Assembly (NCBI GenBank): GCA_023421395.1
Contig: JAEZTL010000038.1
Span: 9,576-73,575 of the forward strand
DNA from: Bacillota bacterium
Lineage (GTDB): Bacteria; Bacillota; Clostridia; Christensenellales; Aristaeellaceae
Reading direction: 5' to 3'
Length of the DNA: 64,000 nt
The number at the start of each line of letters is the position of its first letter. The first letter of the stretch is position 1. A program made the translations under genes and the position numbers. The notes under the pieces were generated by a model. That model was not told the origin of the DNA, did not search any database, and was given only the letters and a program-made list of their open reading frames with translations. Shown one piece after another: positions 44,494 through 53,279 of this stretch.

Positions 44494-45410
44494 AGGCTTG
44501 CAGAAAGGCAATTACCGAAACGCTGCTTGAACTGGCGCGGCGAGACGCGCGCGTCTACGCGCTGGCCAGCGACAGCCGGGGCTCCGTCACGCTGGACGAG
44601 TTCGCCCGGGAGCTGCCCGGCCAGTTTGTCGAGTGCGGCATTGCGGAGCAGGATGCCGTGGGGCTCGCCGCCGGGCTGGCCTCGGCGGGGCTGATCCCCT
44701 TCGTCTGCGGCCCGGCCAGCTTCTACGCCACCCGCGCCGCCGAGCAGGTCAAGGTGGACGTGGCTTATTCCCATATGAACGTCAAGGTCATCGGCGTGTC
44801 GGGCGGCGTCAGCTACGGCGCGCTGGGCGGCACCCACCACGCGGTGCAGGACGTGGCGCTGATGCGCGCCGTGCCCAACCTTCAGGTATTTCTGCCGGCG
44901 GACGCCAGCCAGGCGGCCGCGCTGACGCGGGCGCTGGCCGCCTCCCCCGAACCCGCCTATGTGCGGGTGGGGCGCGGCGCGGTGCCGGACGTGTACTGCC
45001 CGGACGTGACCTTTGAAATCGGCAGGGCGGTCAAGCTTCGTCCGGGAAAGGATGTCGCGCTCATCGCCTGCGGCGAAATGGTGTACCATGCGGCGGAGGC
45101 GGCAAAGCTTCTGGCGGCGGCGGGCATCGGGGCCAGCGTCTACGACATGGCCTCCATCAAGCCGCTGGATGAAGCGGCGATCCTCGAGGCCGCGGAAACC
45201 GGCGCCATCGTCACCGTCGAGGAGCACTCGGTCAAGGGCGGCCTGGGCGGCGCGGTGGCGGAGGTTATCTGCCAGAAGCACCCGGTCAGGATGCGCATTC
45301 TGGGTCTTCCGGACGAGCCGCTCTATAACGGTGAAAGCAAGGACGTGTTCGCCCACTACGGCCTGACGGCGGAAGGCATCGCGAAGGCGGCAAAGGAAGT
45401 GATCGGGTGA
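44490..45410 (+). CDS. Transketolase-type enzyme, C-terminal subunit
   Basis: A 306-residue protein with the pyrimidine-binding and C-terminal transketolase domains: DSRGSVTLDEFA, QFVECGIAEQDAVGLAAGLA (the glutamate that activates TPP is in GIAEQD), THHAVQDVALMRAVPNLQV and VYDMASIKPLDEAAI, with VTVEEHSVKGGLG. Together with the preceding gene it forms one transketolase, transferring a two-carbon unit from a ketose phosphate to an aldose phosphate. It overlaps both neighbours by four bases. Confidence 0.92.
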   Translation: MKACRKAITETLLELARRDARVYALASDSRGSVTLDEFARELPGQFVECGIAEQDAVGLAAGLASAGLIPFVCGPASFYATRAAEQVKVDVAYSHMNVKVIGVSGGVSYGALGGTHHAVQDVALMRAVPNLQVFLPADASQAAALTRALAASPEPAYVRVGRGAVPDVYCPDVTFEIGRAVKLRPGKDVALIACGEMVYHAAEAAKLLAAAGIGASVYDMASIKPLDEAAILEAAETGAIVTVEEHSVKGGLGGAVAEVICQKHPVRMRILGLPDEPLYNGESKDVFAHYGLTAEGIAKAAKEVIG

Positions 45411-46837
45411 AGTACGTGATCGCGGTCGATCAGTCCACCTCGGCCACGAAGGCGCTCCTGATCGACGAAGGCGGGCGGGCCGCGCGCCGGGAAAGCCTGC
45501 CGCACCGCCAGTACTACCCCGCGCCGGGTCGCGTCGAGCACGACGCGGAGGAAATCTTCCAGAACACCCTGCGGGTGATCGCGCGGGCCGCGGAGGGGAT
45601 CGCCCCCCGGGACATCGCGTCCATCGCCATTGCCAACCAGCGGGAAACCACGGTTATGTGGGACCGGGCCACCGGGGCGCCCAAGTGCCGTGCGCTGGTG
45701 TGGCAGGACGTGCGCGCGGAGGCGCTGTGCGAGGCGCTGTCCGGCTCCGCCAAGATGGTGGAGGAGGCCACGGGCCTCATGCTTTCCCCCTACTACTCCG
45801 CCCCCAAGGCCGCCCACGCCATCCGCGAATATGGGCTGACCGATTACTGCTTTGGCACCATCGACAGCTATCTGGTGTTCCGGCTGACGGGCGGAAAGGT
45901 GTTCGCCACCGACGTATCCAACGCCAGCCGCACGCTTCTGATGAACCTGACGGCACTTGCGTGGGACGCGCGTCTCATCCGCCTCTTCGGCATCCCGGAA
46001 GGCTCGCTGCCGGAGATCCGGCACTCGGACGCCTCCTTCGGCGTCACGGACGCGCCCGGCATTCCCCGGGGCATCCCCATCACCGGCGTACTGGGCGACA
46101 GCCACGCGTCGCTCTACGGGCAAGGCTGCCACGAGGCGGGCATGGTCAAAACCAGCTACGGCACCGGCTCTTCCATCATGATGAACGTGGGGAGCGCGCC
46201 GCTGCGCTCAACCTCCGGTCTTTCCTCCTCGGTGGGCTACGGCGCGGAGGGCCGCGTGTGTTATGTGCTGGAGGGCAACATCACCTCCTCTGCGGACACG
46301 CTCGTGTGGCTTCGCGATCAGCTGGAGCTTTTCCCGGACCTGCCCACGCTGGACCGCCTGGCGGAAACCGTGCCGGATGCCGGCGGCGTAACGCTGGTGC
46401 CGGCGTTCTCCGGCCTCGGCGCGCCCTACTTTGACACCGCCGCCCGGGCGATCCTCTGCGGCATCAGCCGCGGCACCACCCGCGCCCACGTGGCTCGGGC
46501 CGCGCTGGAGTCCATCGCCCAGCAGAACGCGGACGTGCTGGACGCGATGGCCGCGGACCTCAAAAAACCCGTCGCCGCGCTGAGCGCGGACGGCGGCGGC
46601 ACAATCAACACGCTCCTCATGCAGTTGCAGGCGGACCTCACCCCCTGCCGCGTGAAGGTCGCCGCCCACCCGGATCTCTCCGCCATGGGCGCGGGCCTGA
46701 TGAGCGGACAGGCCGCCGGCGTTTTCAACCGCTTCATCCCCTCCGGCCCGGCCGCGGAATACGCGCCCCGGATGCCGGAGGACCACCGGAAGGCGCTGCG
46801 TTCGGCTTGGGCCGAAGCCGTGCGCCGCGCAAGATAG
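45407..46837 (+). CDS. FGGY-family carbohydrate kinase
   Basis: ATP-dependent sugar kinase of 476 residues. ATP-binding and FGGY motifs visible: YVIAVDQSTSATKALLID, ANQRETTVMWDRATG, catalytic Asp region GVLGDSHASLYGQG, GTGSSIMMNVG and SADGGGTINTLLMQLQADL. Closest in form to glycerol kinase and xylulokinase. Context suggests it phosphorylates the ketose made by the downstream isomerase so that the transketolase can cleave it, as apulose kinase does in the D-apiose route. Start GTG 45407 overlaps the previous stop. Confidence 0.92.
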   Translation: MKYVIAVDQSTSATKALLIDEGGRAARRESLPHRQYYPAPGRVEHDAEEIFQNTLRVIARAAEGIAPRDIASIAIANQRETTVMWDRATGAPKCRALVWQDVRAEALCEALSGSAKMVEEATGLMLSPYYSAPKAAHAIREYGLTDYCFGTIDSYLVFRLTGGKVFATDVSNASRTLLMNLTALAWDARLIRLFGIPEGSLPEIRHSDASFGVTDAPGIPRGIPITGVLGDSHASLYGQGCHEAGMVKTSYGTGSSIMMNVGSAPLRSTSGLSSSVGYGAEGRVCYVLEGNITSSADTLVWLRDQLELFPDLPTLDRLAETVPDAGGVTLVPAFSGLGAPYFDTAARAILCGISRGTTRAHVARAALESIAQQNADVLDAMAADLKKPVAALSADGGGTINTLLMQLQADLTPCRVKVAAHPDLSAMGAGLMSGQAAGVFNRFIPSGPAAEYAPRMPEDHRKALRSAWAEAVRRAR

Positions 46838-46847
46838 GAGGATTACG

Positions 46848-48251
46848 ATGGCAACCTTCGGCGTTCTGATCTCAAACCGCTCATTTTTTCCGGATCATCT
46901 GGTGCTGACCGCCCGGGAACAGCTTCTTTCAAGCCTCGCGGCCCAGGGCCACAAGGTGATCACACTGTCCACCGAGGACACCAACATGGGCGAAACCATG
47001 ACCTACGAGGAGGCCGTCAAGTGCGCCAAGCTCTTCCGGGATCATTCCGAGGAGATCGACGGCGTGATCATCGCCCTGCCCAACTTCGGCGAAGAGGCCG
47101 GCATCGCCGACGCGATGCGCATGTCTCGCCTCGACTGCCCCATTCTGATTCAAGCCTCGGATGACGACTTTGACAAGTTGCAGCTGGAGAACCGGCGCGA
47201 CGCATTTTGCGGCAAGCTGTCGCTGTGCAACAACCTCTACCAGTACGGCATCAAGTACACGCTGACCCGGCGCCACACCTGTGCGATCCTGTCCGACGAA
47301 TTCAAGGCGGACGTGGACTTCTTCGCCCGCGTTTGTACGGTGGTAAAGGCGCTGAAGACAGCCCGCATCGGCCAGATCGGTGCCCGTGTGACGCCTTTCC
47401 GCACCGTGCGCTATTCCGAAAAGCTGCTGCAGGCCAGCGGCATCACCGTGGAGACGGAGGATTTTTCCGAAATCCTCGCCGATGCCAACCAGATGAACGA
47501 CCGCGCCCGCATCGATGCGAAGGTCGCGGAGATCCGCGCCTACGGCAATGTCGCGCCCTGCGGCACTCAGGAAAAGTTGGAGCGTCAGGCGAAACTGATC
47601 CTCGCCGTCGAAGACTGGATGGACGCTCATCGCTGCACCGCCAGCGCGATCCAGTGTTGGGACAGCGTGGAGGCCAACTACGGCTGCGCGGCCTGCCTCG
47701 GCATGAGTATGATGGGCGAGAAGGGCCGGCCCAGCGCCTGCGAGACCGACGTGATGGGCGCGCTTTCGATGCTGGCGCTTCTGAACGCCTCCGGCGTCCC
47801 GCCGATCTATCAGGATTGGAACAACAACTACAAAAATGAGCCCGACAAGTGCATCAACGTCCACTGCTCCAACTACCCCGCCTGCGCCTTCGAGGAGAAG
47901 CCGGAGATCGCCAATCTGGACATCCTGGCCACAACCCTCGGTGCGGATGTGTCCTTCGGCGCTTTAAAGGGCCGCGTTCGCCCGTCAAAGATGACCTATC
48001 TCAAGCTGTCCACCGACGACCGCCGCGGCGTTATCAAGGGCTATCTGGGCGAGGGCCGCTTTACAGATGATCCCCTGCCAACGTTTGGCGGCGTGGCGGT
48101 CTGCGAGGTGAGCGACTTGAACGGCCTGATGCGCCATCTGACCAAAAACGGCTACGAGCATCACGTGGCGCTGACCCAGGCGGAGTGCGCGGATGTGCTG
48201 GAGGAAGCGCTGGGCAACTACATGGGCTGGGAGATCTACCGGCACAGCTAA
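46848..48251 (+). CDS. L-fucose/L-arabinose isomerase-family protein
   Basis: A 467-residue member of the L-fucose isomerase superfamily that interconverts aldose and ketose using Mn2+. Visible features are an N-terminal Rossmann-like domain (VIIALPNFGEEAGIADAM), the metal-site region IQCWDSVEANYGCAACLGMSMM and ETDVMGALSMLAL, and a C-terminal domain with GRVRPSKMTYLKL. The substrate is not fixed by sequence. With transporter, kinase and split transketolase, the simplest pathway is aldose to ketose to ketose phosphate to two products; D-apiose is the best-known case. AGGAGG precedes the ATG. Last gene of the operon. Confidence 0.88.
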   Translation: MATFGVLISNRSFFPDHLVLTAREQLLSSLAAQGHKVITLSTEDTNMGETMTYEEAVKCAKLFRDHSEEIDGVIIALPNFGEEAGIADAMRMSRLDCPILIQASDDDFDKLQLENRRDAFCGKLSLCNNLYQYGIKYTLTRRHTCAILSDEFKADVDFFARVCTVVKALKTARIGQIGARVTPFRTVRYSEKLLQASGITVETEDFSEILADANQMNDRARIDAKVAEIRAYGNVAPCGTQEKLERQAKLILAVEDWMDAHRCTASAIQCWDSVEANYGCAACLGMSMMGEKGRPSACETDVMGALSMLALLNASGVPPIYQDWNNNYKNEPDKCINVHCSNYPACAFEEKPEIANLDILATTLGADVSFGALKGRVRPSKMTYLKLSTDDRRGVIKGYLGEGRFTDDPLPTFGGVAVCEVSDLNGLMRHLTKNGYEHHVALTQAECADVLEEALGNYMGWEIYRHS

Positions 48252-48295
48252 ACCCGAAAAGAAGCGGCACGGACCGTTTCACTTTGCGCTTTGGA

Positions 48296-48334
48296 GGGGC
48301 TGTTTTGACGCAAAACACGCGTCGGAACAGCCCC
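48296..48334 (+). terminator. Terminator of the sugar operon
   Basis: Stem GGGGCTGTT/AACAGCCCC continuing through two G-U pairs into GACGC/GCGTC, loop AAAACAC. Followed by ATTTC only. Confidence 0.7.
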
Positions 48335-48398
48335 ATTTCACGTCATGCGGTTCGGCGCCCTGGAATTCGAAAATTTATAACGCATCAAGCGCATACAC

Positions 48399-48427
48399 TT
48401 TACGCGCTCCTAACCCTGTGCTATAAT
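48399..48427 (+). promoter_or_regulatory. Promoter of the Big_2 protein gene
   Basis: TTTACG (48399-48404), 17-bp spacer, TATAAT (48422-48427) with TG one base upstream (extended -10). Confidence 0.7.
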
Positions 48428-48472
48428 TTTCCGGGATGGGCTTCCGTTTGAGCGGAGGGAGGAAGAATTCAC

Positions 48473-49645
48473 ATGAGGCGGGCGTTTCTTCTCGGTCTGG
48501 CAATAATGCTCCTGACAGCGTCCATGTCCACAATTCCGGCGGGGGCGGCGGGCGTATGGTGGCAGAGTGCGTATGTCACCTACATCACACAGCGTGAGGC
48601 TTCCTTTGAAGACGATTCTGAGTTCTTTCTGGCGGACTGCAACTACAACGGCACTCCCGAACTGTATTATATCCTGTACAAATCCGGCAAAACCTATTTG
48701 AGGGCCATCGAGGCGCTGCCGGGGGACAATTTCCGCGTTCAAACCTGCCGCATTCATCTGGGGTCGGACAATTACTTCACCATGTACACAAAGCGATGGA
48801 GCGGATACGTATGGGCCATCGACGCCGTATCAGTGGATTGCAGCGAAACGGTGGACGAGGACGCCCGCATGTACATCGAGATCCGCTACAAGCCCAGCGG
48901 CACGCTGTACCTGACCGAGCGATTTCGGCATGTTTTCTACGCCGGCAGTAAACGATCCTATTATGTGAACGGCAGGAAGACCAGCTATTCCTCGTTCAAA
49001 AAGGCGTTCAACCATTATGAATTGAAGCTGGACGAGGGCGTGGAATTCCCCTGCTACGACGAATACGGCCTCGCCTGCGCCTCCCGCAGTGATTTTGCCG
49101 AGGTGTTCAGCGGCGTTTGCGCGGATTACCGCTCGATCATCGGCGGCATGTACGCGGTCACCGAAGTCGAGGCCAGCAAAAGCGCTCTCACGCTGAAGCT
49201 CGGCGAGACATACCGGCTCCGCGCCTCCGCGGTGCCGAGCTACGCGCCGGATCAGGGCGCGGTCACATGGAGCAGCAACGATCCTTTGATCGCTTCCGTG
49301 TCCGGCGACGGCCTTGTCTCAGGGGCAGGCCTCGGCAGCACTATGGTCTATGCAAAGATAAACGGCATCTCCGGGCCGTGCGCCGTGACCGTGGTCAGGC
49401 CGCCGGCCAGGAAGGTGACGGTCCGCGGCAGGCGCTGGGTCGGCGTCCATGAAGGAATCAACCTGGTCGCCGCCGTCTTGCCAGCCGAGGCGCCGCAGGC
49501 GGTCAGGTGGACTTCTTCCAACAGCAGAATTGCCAGCGTGAACGCAAACGGCCTGGTCGTCGGAAAGAAGCCCGGAACCGTGCGGATTATCGCCAGAACG
49601 TCAAATGGCAAGTCGGCGTCGAAGATCATCAGGGTGCATGGATAA
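48473..49645 (+). CDS. Secreted protein with two Big_2 (Ig-like) domains
   Basis: A 390-residue exported protein. The signal peptide is MRRAFLLGLAIMLLTASMST with cleavage near AGAAG. Residues 26-225 are an unrecognised, aromatic-rich domain (SAYVTYITQREASFEDDSEFFLADCNYNG in parts). Residues about 228-310 and 312-390 are two bacterial Ig-like group 2 domains with the typical WSSNDPLIASVSGDGLVSG and WTSSNSRIASVNANGLVVG units. Probably cell-surface or extracellular; no sortase motif or membrane anchor is visible. Confidence 0.85.
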   Translation: MRRAFLLGLAIMLLTASMSTIPAGAAGVWWQSAYVTYITQREASFEDDSEFFLADCNYNGTPELYYILYKSGKTYLRAIEALPGDNFRVQTCRIHLGSDNYFTMYTKRWSGYVWAIDAVSVDCSETVDEDARMYIEIRYKPSGTLYLTERFRHVFYAGSKRSYYVNGRKTSYSSFKKAFNHYELKLDEGVEFPCYDEYGLACASRSDFAEVFSGVCADYRSIIGGMYAVTEVEASKSALTLKLGETYRLRASAVPSYAPDQGAVTWSSNDPLIASVSGDGLVSGAGLGSTMVYAKINGISGPCAVTVVRPPARKVTVRGRRWVGVHEGINLVAAVLPAEAPQAVRWTSSNSRIASVNANGLVVGKKPGTVRIIARTSNGKSASKIIRVHG

Positions 49646-49694
49646 TCGGGCATATGATCCCTGACGGATTCGGGGATGTGGCGGGAAAACCCCG

Positions 49695-49730
49695 CGCGGG
49701 CCTGAAATTCTTTAATGTTTCAGGCCCGCG
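49695..49730 (+). terminator. Terminator of the Big_2 protein gene
   Basis: A 13-bp stem CGCGGGCCTGAAA/TTTCAGGCCCGCG around TTCTTTAATG, 50 bases after the stop. Confidence 0.7.
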
Positions 49731-49842
49731 GAAATGAGGGATTGATTGCTCTGCCCGTCTGCGTACCGCTGGATCCAACGCATGCCCGGCGGTATGCGCA
49801 GCGCGGGCAATCCACGCCCGATGAAGCCATTTTCGAAAGCGC

Positions 49843-49877
49843 AAGGCGCCGGATTCCGTTTTGGAATCCGGCGCCTT
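49843..49877. terminator. Bidirectional terminator before the aldo/keto reductase
   Basis: A perfect 15-bp stem AAGGCGCCGGATTCC with loop GTTTT, followed by CTTTCCC on plus. It ends transcription of the minus-strand reductase and probably catches read-through from the other side. Confidence 0.8.
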
Positions 49878-49902
49878 CTTTCCCGTCGAGCCCTGGCAAA
49901 CG

Positions 49903-50754
49903 CTAGAAGCTCGTCTGGTCCGGATCGGAAGAGAACCCGCAGACGCCGGTCATACCGGCCAGAAGTGCCACATCCTCCTCGTCCAGCTCAAAATCGAACA
50001 CTTTCGCGTTCTCCGCGATGCGGGACGGCGTGACGGACTTGGGCAGCGGCAGATAACCGCGCTCCAGACTCCAGCGGATCACAACCTGAGCGACGGACTT
50101 GCCGTACTTCTCCGCCAACGCCTTGACCTCCGGCACCTCGAAAATCCTGCCCACGCCCAGCGGGCTGTAAGCCTCCAGAAGCATGCCGTGCTCGCGGCTG
50201 GCCGCCACCGTGTCGTCCTGGGTTTCACCGGGGCAGAGGCGGATCTGGTTGACCGCGGGGACGACCTTGGCGGTTTTGAGCAGCGCGTCGATGTGGTGCC
50301 TGCGGAAGTTGCTGATGCCGATGGCGCGCACACGACCGGAGGCGTAGATTTCCTCCATCGCCTTCCAGGTTTCGGCGTTGGCTTCCTGCCAGCGGTCGCG
50401 GAACATGGGCGGATTCGGCCAGTGGATCAGATACAGATCCAGATACTCGAGGCCCAGCTTGTCCATCGAAACGTCAAAAGCCTTCAGCGCCGCCTCATAG
50501 CTGTGCTCGGAGTTCCACAGTTTGGTGGTGATAAACAAATCCTCTCGCTTGACGCCGCCCAGGCGGATGCCCTTGCCCACGCCTTCCTCGTTTCCGTAGA
50601 TGGCGGCGGTGTCGATGTGGCGATAGCCCGCGTCGATGGCGGCCTTGACCGACGATACCGCGACTTCGCCCTCCGGTGTCTGCCATGTTCCAAAGCCGAT
50701 GCAGGGAATCTTGACCCCGTTATTCAGAACGTAAGTGTCCGTCAGCGACTTCAT
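49903..50754 (-). CDS. Aldo/keto reductase
   Basis: NADPH-dependent carbonyl reductase of 283 residues, in the form of 2,5-diketo-gluconate reductases. The catalytic tetrad is visible: Asp in YRHIDTAAIYGNE with Tyr, Lys in FITTKLW and His in LYLIHWPNP; cofactor motif LPKSVTPSRIAENAKVFDF is present. Substrate unknown. It is divergent from a MerR regulator, and its promoter (50819-50849) has the stretched 19-bp spacer with a central dyad that MerR proteins act on, so it is almost certainly the MerR target. Confidence 0.93.
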   Translation of the reverse strand: MKSLTDTYVLNNGVKIPCIGFGTWQTPEGEVAVSSVKAAIDAGYRHIDTAAIYGNEEGVGKGIRLGGVKREDLFITTKLWNSEHSYEAALKAFDVSMDKLGLEYLDLYLIHWPNPPMFRDRWQEANAETWKAMEEIYASGRVRAIGISNFRRHHIDALLKTAKVVPAVNQIRLCPGETQDDTVAASREHGMLLEAYSPLGVGRIFEVPEVKALAEKYGKSVAQVVIRWSLERGYLPLPKSVTPSRIAENAKVFDFELDEEDVALLAGMTGVCGFSSDPDQTSF

Positions 50755-50818
50755 GGATTTCCCTCCTCATTGATGCAGCATTGGGCTTGACGGTGCCCAA
50801 AGCGCCTGTTACAATGTC

Positions 50819-50849
50819 ATTATAAAACTTGAAGTTCACTTCAAGTCAA
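50819..50849 (-). promoter_or_regulatory. MerR-type promoter of the aldo/keto reductase
   Basis: TTGACT (50849-50844), 19-bp spacer, TATAAT (50824-50819) on the minus strand. Inside is the perfect dyad ACTTGAAGTTCACTTCAAGT (50827-50846, 8+4+8). An over-long spacer with an internal dyad is the classical MerR activator arrangement. Confidence 0.88.
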
Positions 50850-50877
50850 TAGTCGCTTGTGTAAAAGAGGTGTAAAC

Positions 50878-51276
50878 ATGGAGTACTCGATTCATCAGGT
50901 ATCCGAAAAGACGCACATCCGCCCGACGGTACTGCGGTTCTATGAAAAGGAGGGGCTTCTGCCCAGCGTCCGGCGCACCAAGAGCGGGATACGCCGCTAC
51001 ACCGGGGAAGACCTGGAATGGATCAGCCTGATCACATGCCTGAAAAATACCGGCATGTCCATCAAGCAGATCCGGGTCTTTGTGGACCTGAGCCTCGAGG
51101 GAGACGGCACGCTGAAGCAGCGGTGCGAACTCCTGCTCGAGCACAAAAAGCAGGTGGAGGCGCAGATCGCCGAGATGCACAGGCATCTGGATAAGGTGGC
51201 CTGTAAGATCGAATACTTCTCCCGCCAGTACACGCAGTACCAAAAATCGCAGGGCGACCGAACCGGCACGGCCTGA
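50878..51276 (+). CDS. MerR-family transcriptional regulator
   Basis: A 132-residue regulator with the N-terminal winged helix-turn-helix YSIHQVSEKTHIRPTVLRFYEKEGLLPSVR (in parts) and a long coiled-coil dimer helix (LEHKKQVEAQIAEMHRHLDKVACKIEYF). It lacks the metal-binding cysteines of MerR/CueR and resembles regulators acting on aldo/keto reductases and other detoxifying enzymes. AAAGAGGTG precedes the ATG. Divergent from its probable target. Confidence 0.9.
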   Translation: MEYSIHQVSEKTHIRPTVLRFYEKEGLLPSVRRTKSGIRRYTGEDLEWISLITCLKNTGMSIKQIRVFVDLSLEGDGTLKQRCELLLEHKKQVEAQIAEMHRHLDKVACKIEYFSRQYTQYQKSQGDRTGTA

Positions 51277-51281
51277 CGCTC

Positions 51282-51318
51282 GGAAAGCGCCGCCTTTCGG
51301 GCGGCGCTTTCCGTTTTT
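51282..51318. terminator. Strong terminator after the MerR gene
   Basis: A 13-bp stem GGAAAGCGCCGCC/GGCGGCGCTTTCC followed by GTTTTT on plus. Lies between convergent genes. Confidence 0.9.
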
Positions 51319-51335
51319 AGAATCAAGCCAAGTCC

Positions 51336-51977
51336 TCATTCCACCCTTCGGACCGGCAGCCTCAGTACGGTGCGCAGCTTTTCCGGGGCGGCGCGCCGTG
51401 GATTCCCCAGATAAATTTCATGGTGCCTGCGGGTGTCCGAAAGATCCGGGAGCAGGCCGCCTTCCGCCAGAAACCCATGCATCCGCCGGATCGTCTCGGG
51501 TTCAGCGGAATAGGGACCCACATGCATCGCCTGTACGCAGAGCCCTTCATGAAAGCGCACGAACCGCGCGCCGGAGGTATCCAGCTTCTTTTTGCGGAGG
51601 ACTTCGCCCGCCGCCCACCCGAGCACGTCCGGCGTGACGAACTCCGGCTGACGGATCATCGAAATCCATCGGTATTGGCGCTTGTCCGCGGTCATGACGT
51701 CCACCGCGCCATCGCCAAACCACCAAAGGCCCTCCAGCGGCGGCACCGCGTACTCAAAGTAGCCCTCCGCCGCGCTCCCGCCCTTTGGAACCATTTTGAT
51801 GGTGTAACTGAGCGCGTACAAGAGCTCCACCGCCTTCGCGTACGCCCCTTCCGACTCGTTGGGATCGCCGGAGCCCTCCACCTGCAGAAAGTTCATCTCC
51901 GGCACATCGATCAGGGCCGGCTGCGCCCCCGGCGAATAGAGCATCGGATACGCTTTGACAAACGAAAACTTCTCCAC
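51336..51977 (-). CDS. GyrI-like small-molecule-binding protein
   Basis: A 213-residue single-domain protein of the GyrI-like/SHS2 fold. VPEMNFLQVEGSGDPNESEGAYAKAVELLYALSYTIK (in parts) and LEGLWWFGDGA are typical, and the C-terminal half has RFHEGLCVQAMHVGPYSAEPETIRRMH, the standard GyrI signature. Members bind or hydrolyse small amphipathic molecules. GTG 51977 is chosen because GGGAGGTGG lies upstream. It is 58 bases after the WYL regulator on the same strand, and likely forms a sensing/detoxifying pair with it. Confidence 0.87.
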   Translation of the reverse strand: MEKFSFVKAYPMLYSPGAQPALIDVPEMNFLQVEGSGDPNESEGAYAKAVELLYALSYTIKMVPKGGSAAEGYFEYAVPPLEGLWWFGDGAVDVMTADKRQYRWISMIRQPEFVTPDVLGWAAGEVLRKKKLDTSGARFVRFHEGLCVQAMHVGPYSAEPETIRRMHGFLAEGGLLPDLSDTRRHHEIYLGNPRRAAPEKLRTVLRLPVRRVE

Positions 51978-52035
51978 AAAACCACCTCCCGCACTGATGG
52001 TCACAGTATAACGGACAAAATGCGACAGCGTCACG

Positions 52036-52935
52036 TCATATTTGATAGCGCGCCAGCGTTTTTTTGAGCCGCGCAATCACATCATCCCGCGCCTCGCGCG
52101 GCGCGAGCACCTCGCAGCCCTCGCCGAAGGACAGGACGTACTGATACAACCCTTCGCCCGGCGGAATAAGCGCGTGAACGAGGAAAGCCCCGTCCTCCAG
52201 GCGCTCATAAGCCTCATACTCGTCGTACACGCGGTACGCCGCATCCGGCGTCAGGCGGAGGGTGACTTCCATCCGCCCGACTTCCGGGAGCGGATGGATC
52301 ACGGGTTCGTTCGGCGGCAATTCCCGCTCAAACGTCCATTCCGTTCTCGTAAAGTCCCGAATCCGGCTCAGCTTGAACAGGCGGCCCGCCCGCCTGTCCC
52401 GACAGTGCCCGTACAGGTACCAGGCCTGACCCTTGAAGCAGAGCTTCAGGGGCTCGACCGTGCGCCGTGCCGTCTCTCCCTTGCCGCTGGCGTAGGAGAA
52501 TTGGACGACCCGCCGGGCGAGGATCGCGGCTTTGAGGCTGGCGAAAACCTCCGCCACCCGCTTCGGGTCGCTCCAGGCGGAAAAGTCCACCTCGATCCAG
52601 TCCGCCTTCGCGGTGCCAAAGAGCGCACCCAGCTTTTTCAGCGTGCCATCGACCCCATCGGGCGACACATCGCTCAATGCCTTCAGCGAGGCCAGCACAT
52701 CCGCCTTCTCTCCTTCCGTGAGCACCGCCTTGCCCAGCGCGAAGCCGGGCGAAAGCGCGATGCCGCCGCCCCTCCCCTTTGTCATATAAACTGGGATACC
52801 CGCGGCGGACAGCGCCTCCACATCCCGGTAGACGGTGCGCGTCGACACCTCAAACCGCTCGGCCAGCGCTCGGGCGGTCAGCATCCTGTCGCCCAGTAAA
52901 AGATAGGCGATCTCCAGCATCCGGTGAATCTGCAC
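52036..52935 (-). CDS. WYL-domain transcriptional regulator (YafY/DeoR-type)
   Basis: A 299-residue regulator with N-terminal helix-turn-helix (LTARALAERFEVSTRTVYRDVEAL), the TKGRGGGIALSPGFAL wing and a WYL ligand-sensing domain (YASGKGETARRTVEPLKLCFKGQAWYLYGHCR in parts), followed by the C-terminal WCX domain. GTG 52935 with GGGGTGAGG upstream is used; the next in-frame ATG lies five codons later. The downstream GyrI-like gene is its probable partner. Confidence 0.9.
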   Translation of the reverse strand: MQIHRMLEIAYLLLGDRMLTARALAERFEVSTRTVYRDVEALSAAGIPVYMTKGRGGGIALSPGFALGKAVLTEGEKADVLASLKALSDVSPDGVDGTLKKLGALFGTAKADWIEVDFSAWSDPKRVAEVFASLKAAILARRVVQFSYASGKGETARRTVEPLKLCFKGQAWYLYGHCRDRRAGRLFKLSRIRDFTRTEWTFERELPPNEPVIHPLPEVGRMEVTLRLTPDAAYRVYDEYEAYERLEDGAFLVHALIPPGEGLYQYVLSFGEGCEVLAPREARDDVIARLKKTLARYQI

Positions 52936-53077
52936 GGCCTCACCCCAACCCATTGAACCACAAAAACATGACATCCGCAAGGCATATCTTCGCTTGCTTC
53001 AAGGCGCGGATGGAGAAGGAAATGCCACGAGGCCACGCCGGATCGTTATTTCTTAACATTTTTTCTTGATTACCCCA

Positions 53078-53106
53078 TTGCGTTTCAGGGCCCACCATGT
53101 TATAAT
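53078..53106 (+). promoter_or_regulatory. Promoter of tRNA-Ala
   Basis: TTGCGT (53078-53083), 17-bp spacer, TATAAT (53101-53106), about 41 bases before the mature tRNA. Confidence 0.8.
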
Positions 53107-53147
53107 GGTCGGGCGTCAAGGGATCACAACGCTGACGATCAGAATAT

Positions 53148-53223
53148 GGGGCATTAGCACAGCTGGTAGCGCGCTACGTTCGCATCGTAGAGGTCAGGGG
53201 TTCGAATCCCCTATGCTCCACCA
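53148..53223 (+). tRNA. tRNA-Ala (anticodon CGC)
   Basis: A 76-base cloverleaf with encoded CCA. The acceptor stem GGGGCAT/ATGCTCC includes the G3-U70 pair that marks alanine tRNAs. The anticodon stem CTACG/CGTAG holds loop TTCGCAT, giving anticodon CGC (codon GCG). The T arm is AGGGG-TTCGAAT-CCCCT. All invariant positions fit. It has its own promoter and terminator. Two decayed copies lie downstream at 53729-53802 and around 54661-54721. Confidence 0.96.
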
Positions 53224-53226
53224 AAA

Positions 53227-53256
53227 CCGGCCTGAATTCGCAAGGATTCAGGCCGG
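53227..53256 (+). terminator. Terminator after tRNA-Ala
   Basis: An 11-bp stem CCGGCCTGAAT/ATTCAGGCCGG. A diverged copy of this sequence follows the second decayed tRNA at 54724-54750. Confidence 0.75.
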
Positions 53257-53279
53257 ACTCATATATTTGCAGGTGTGTT

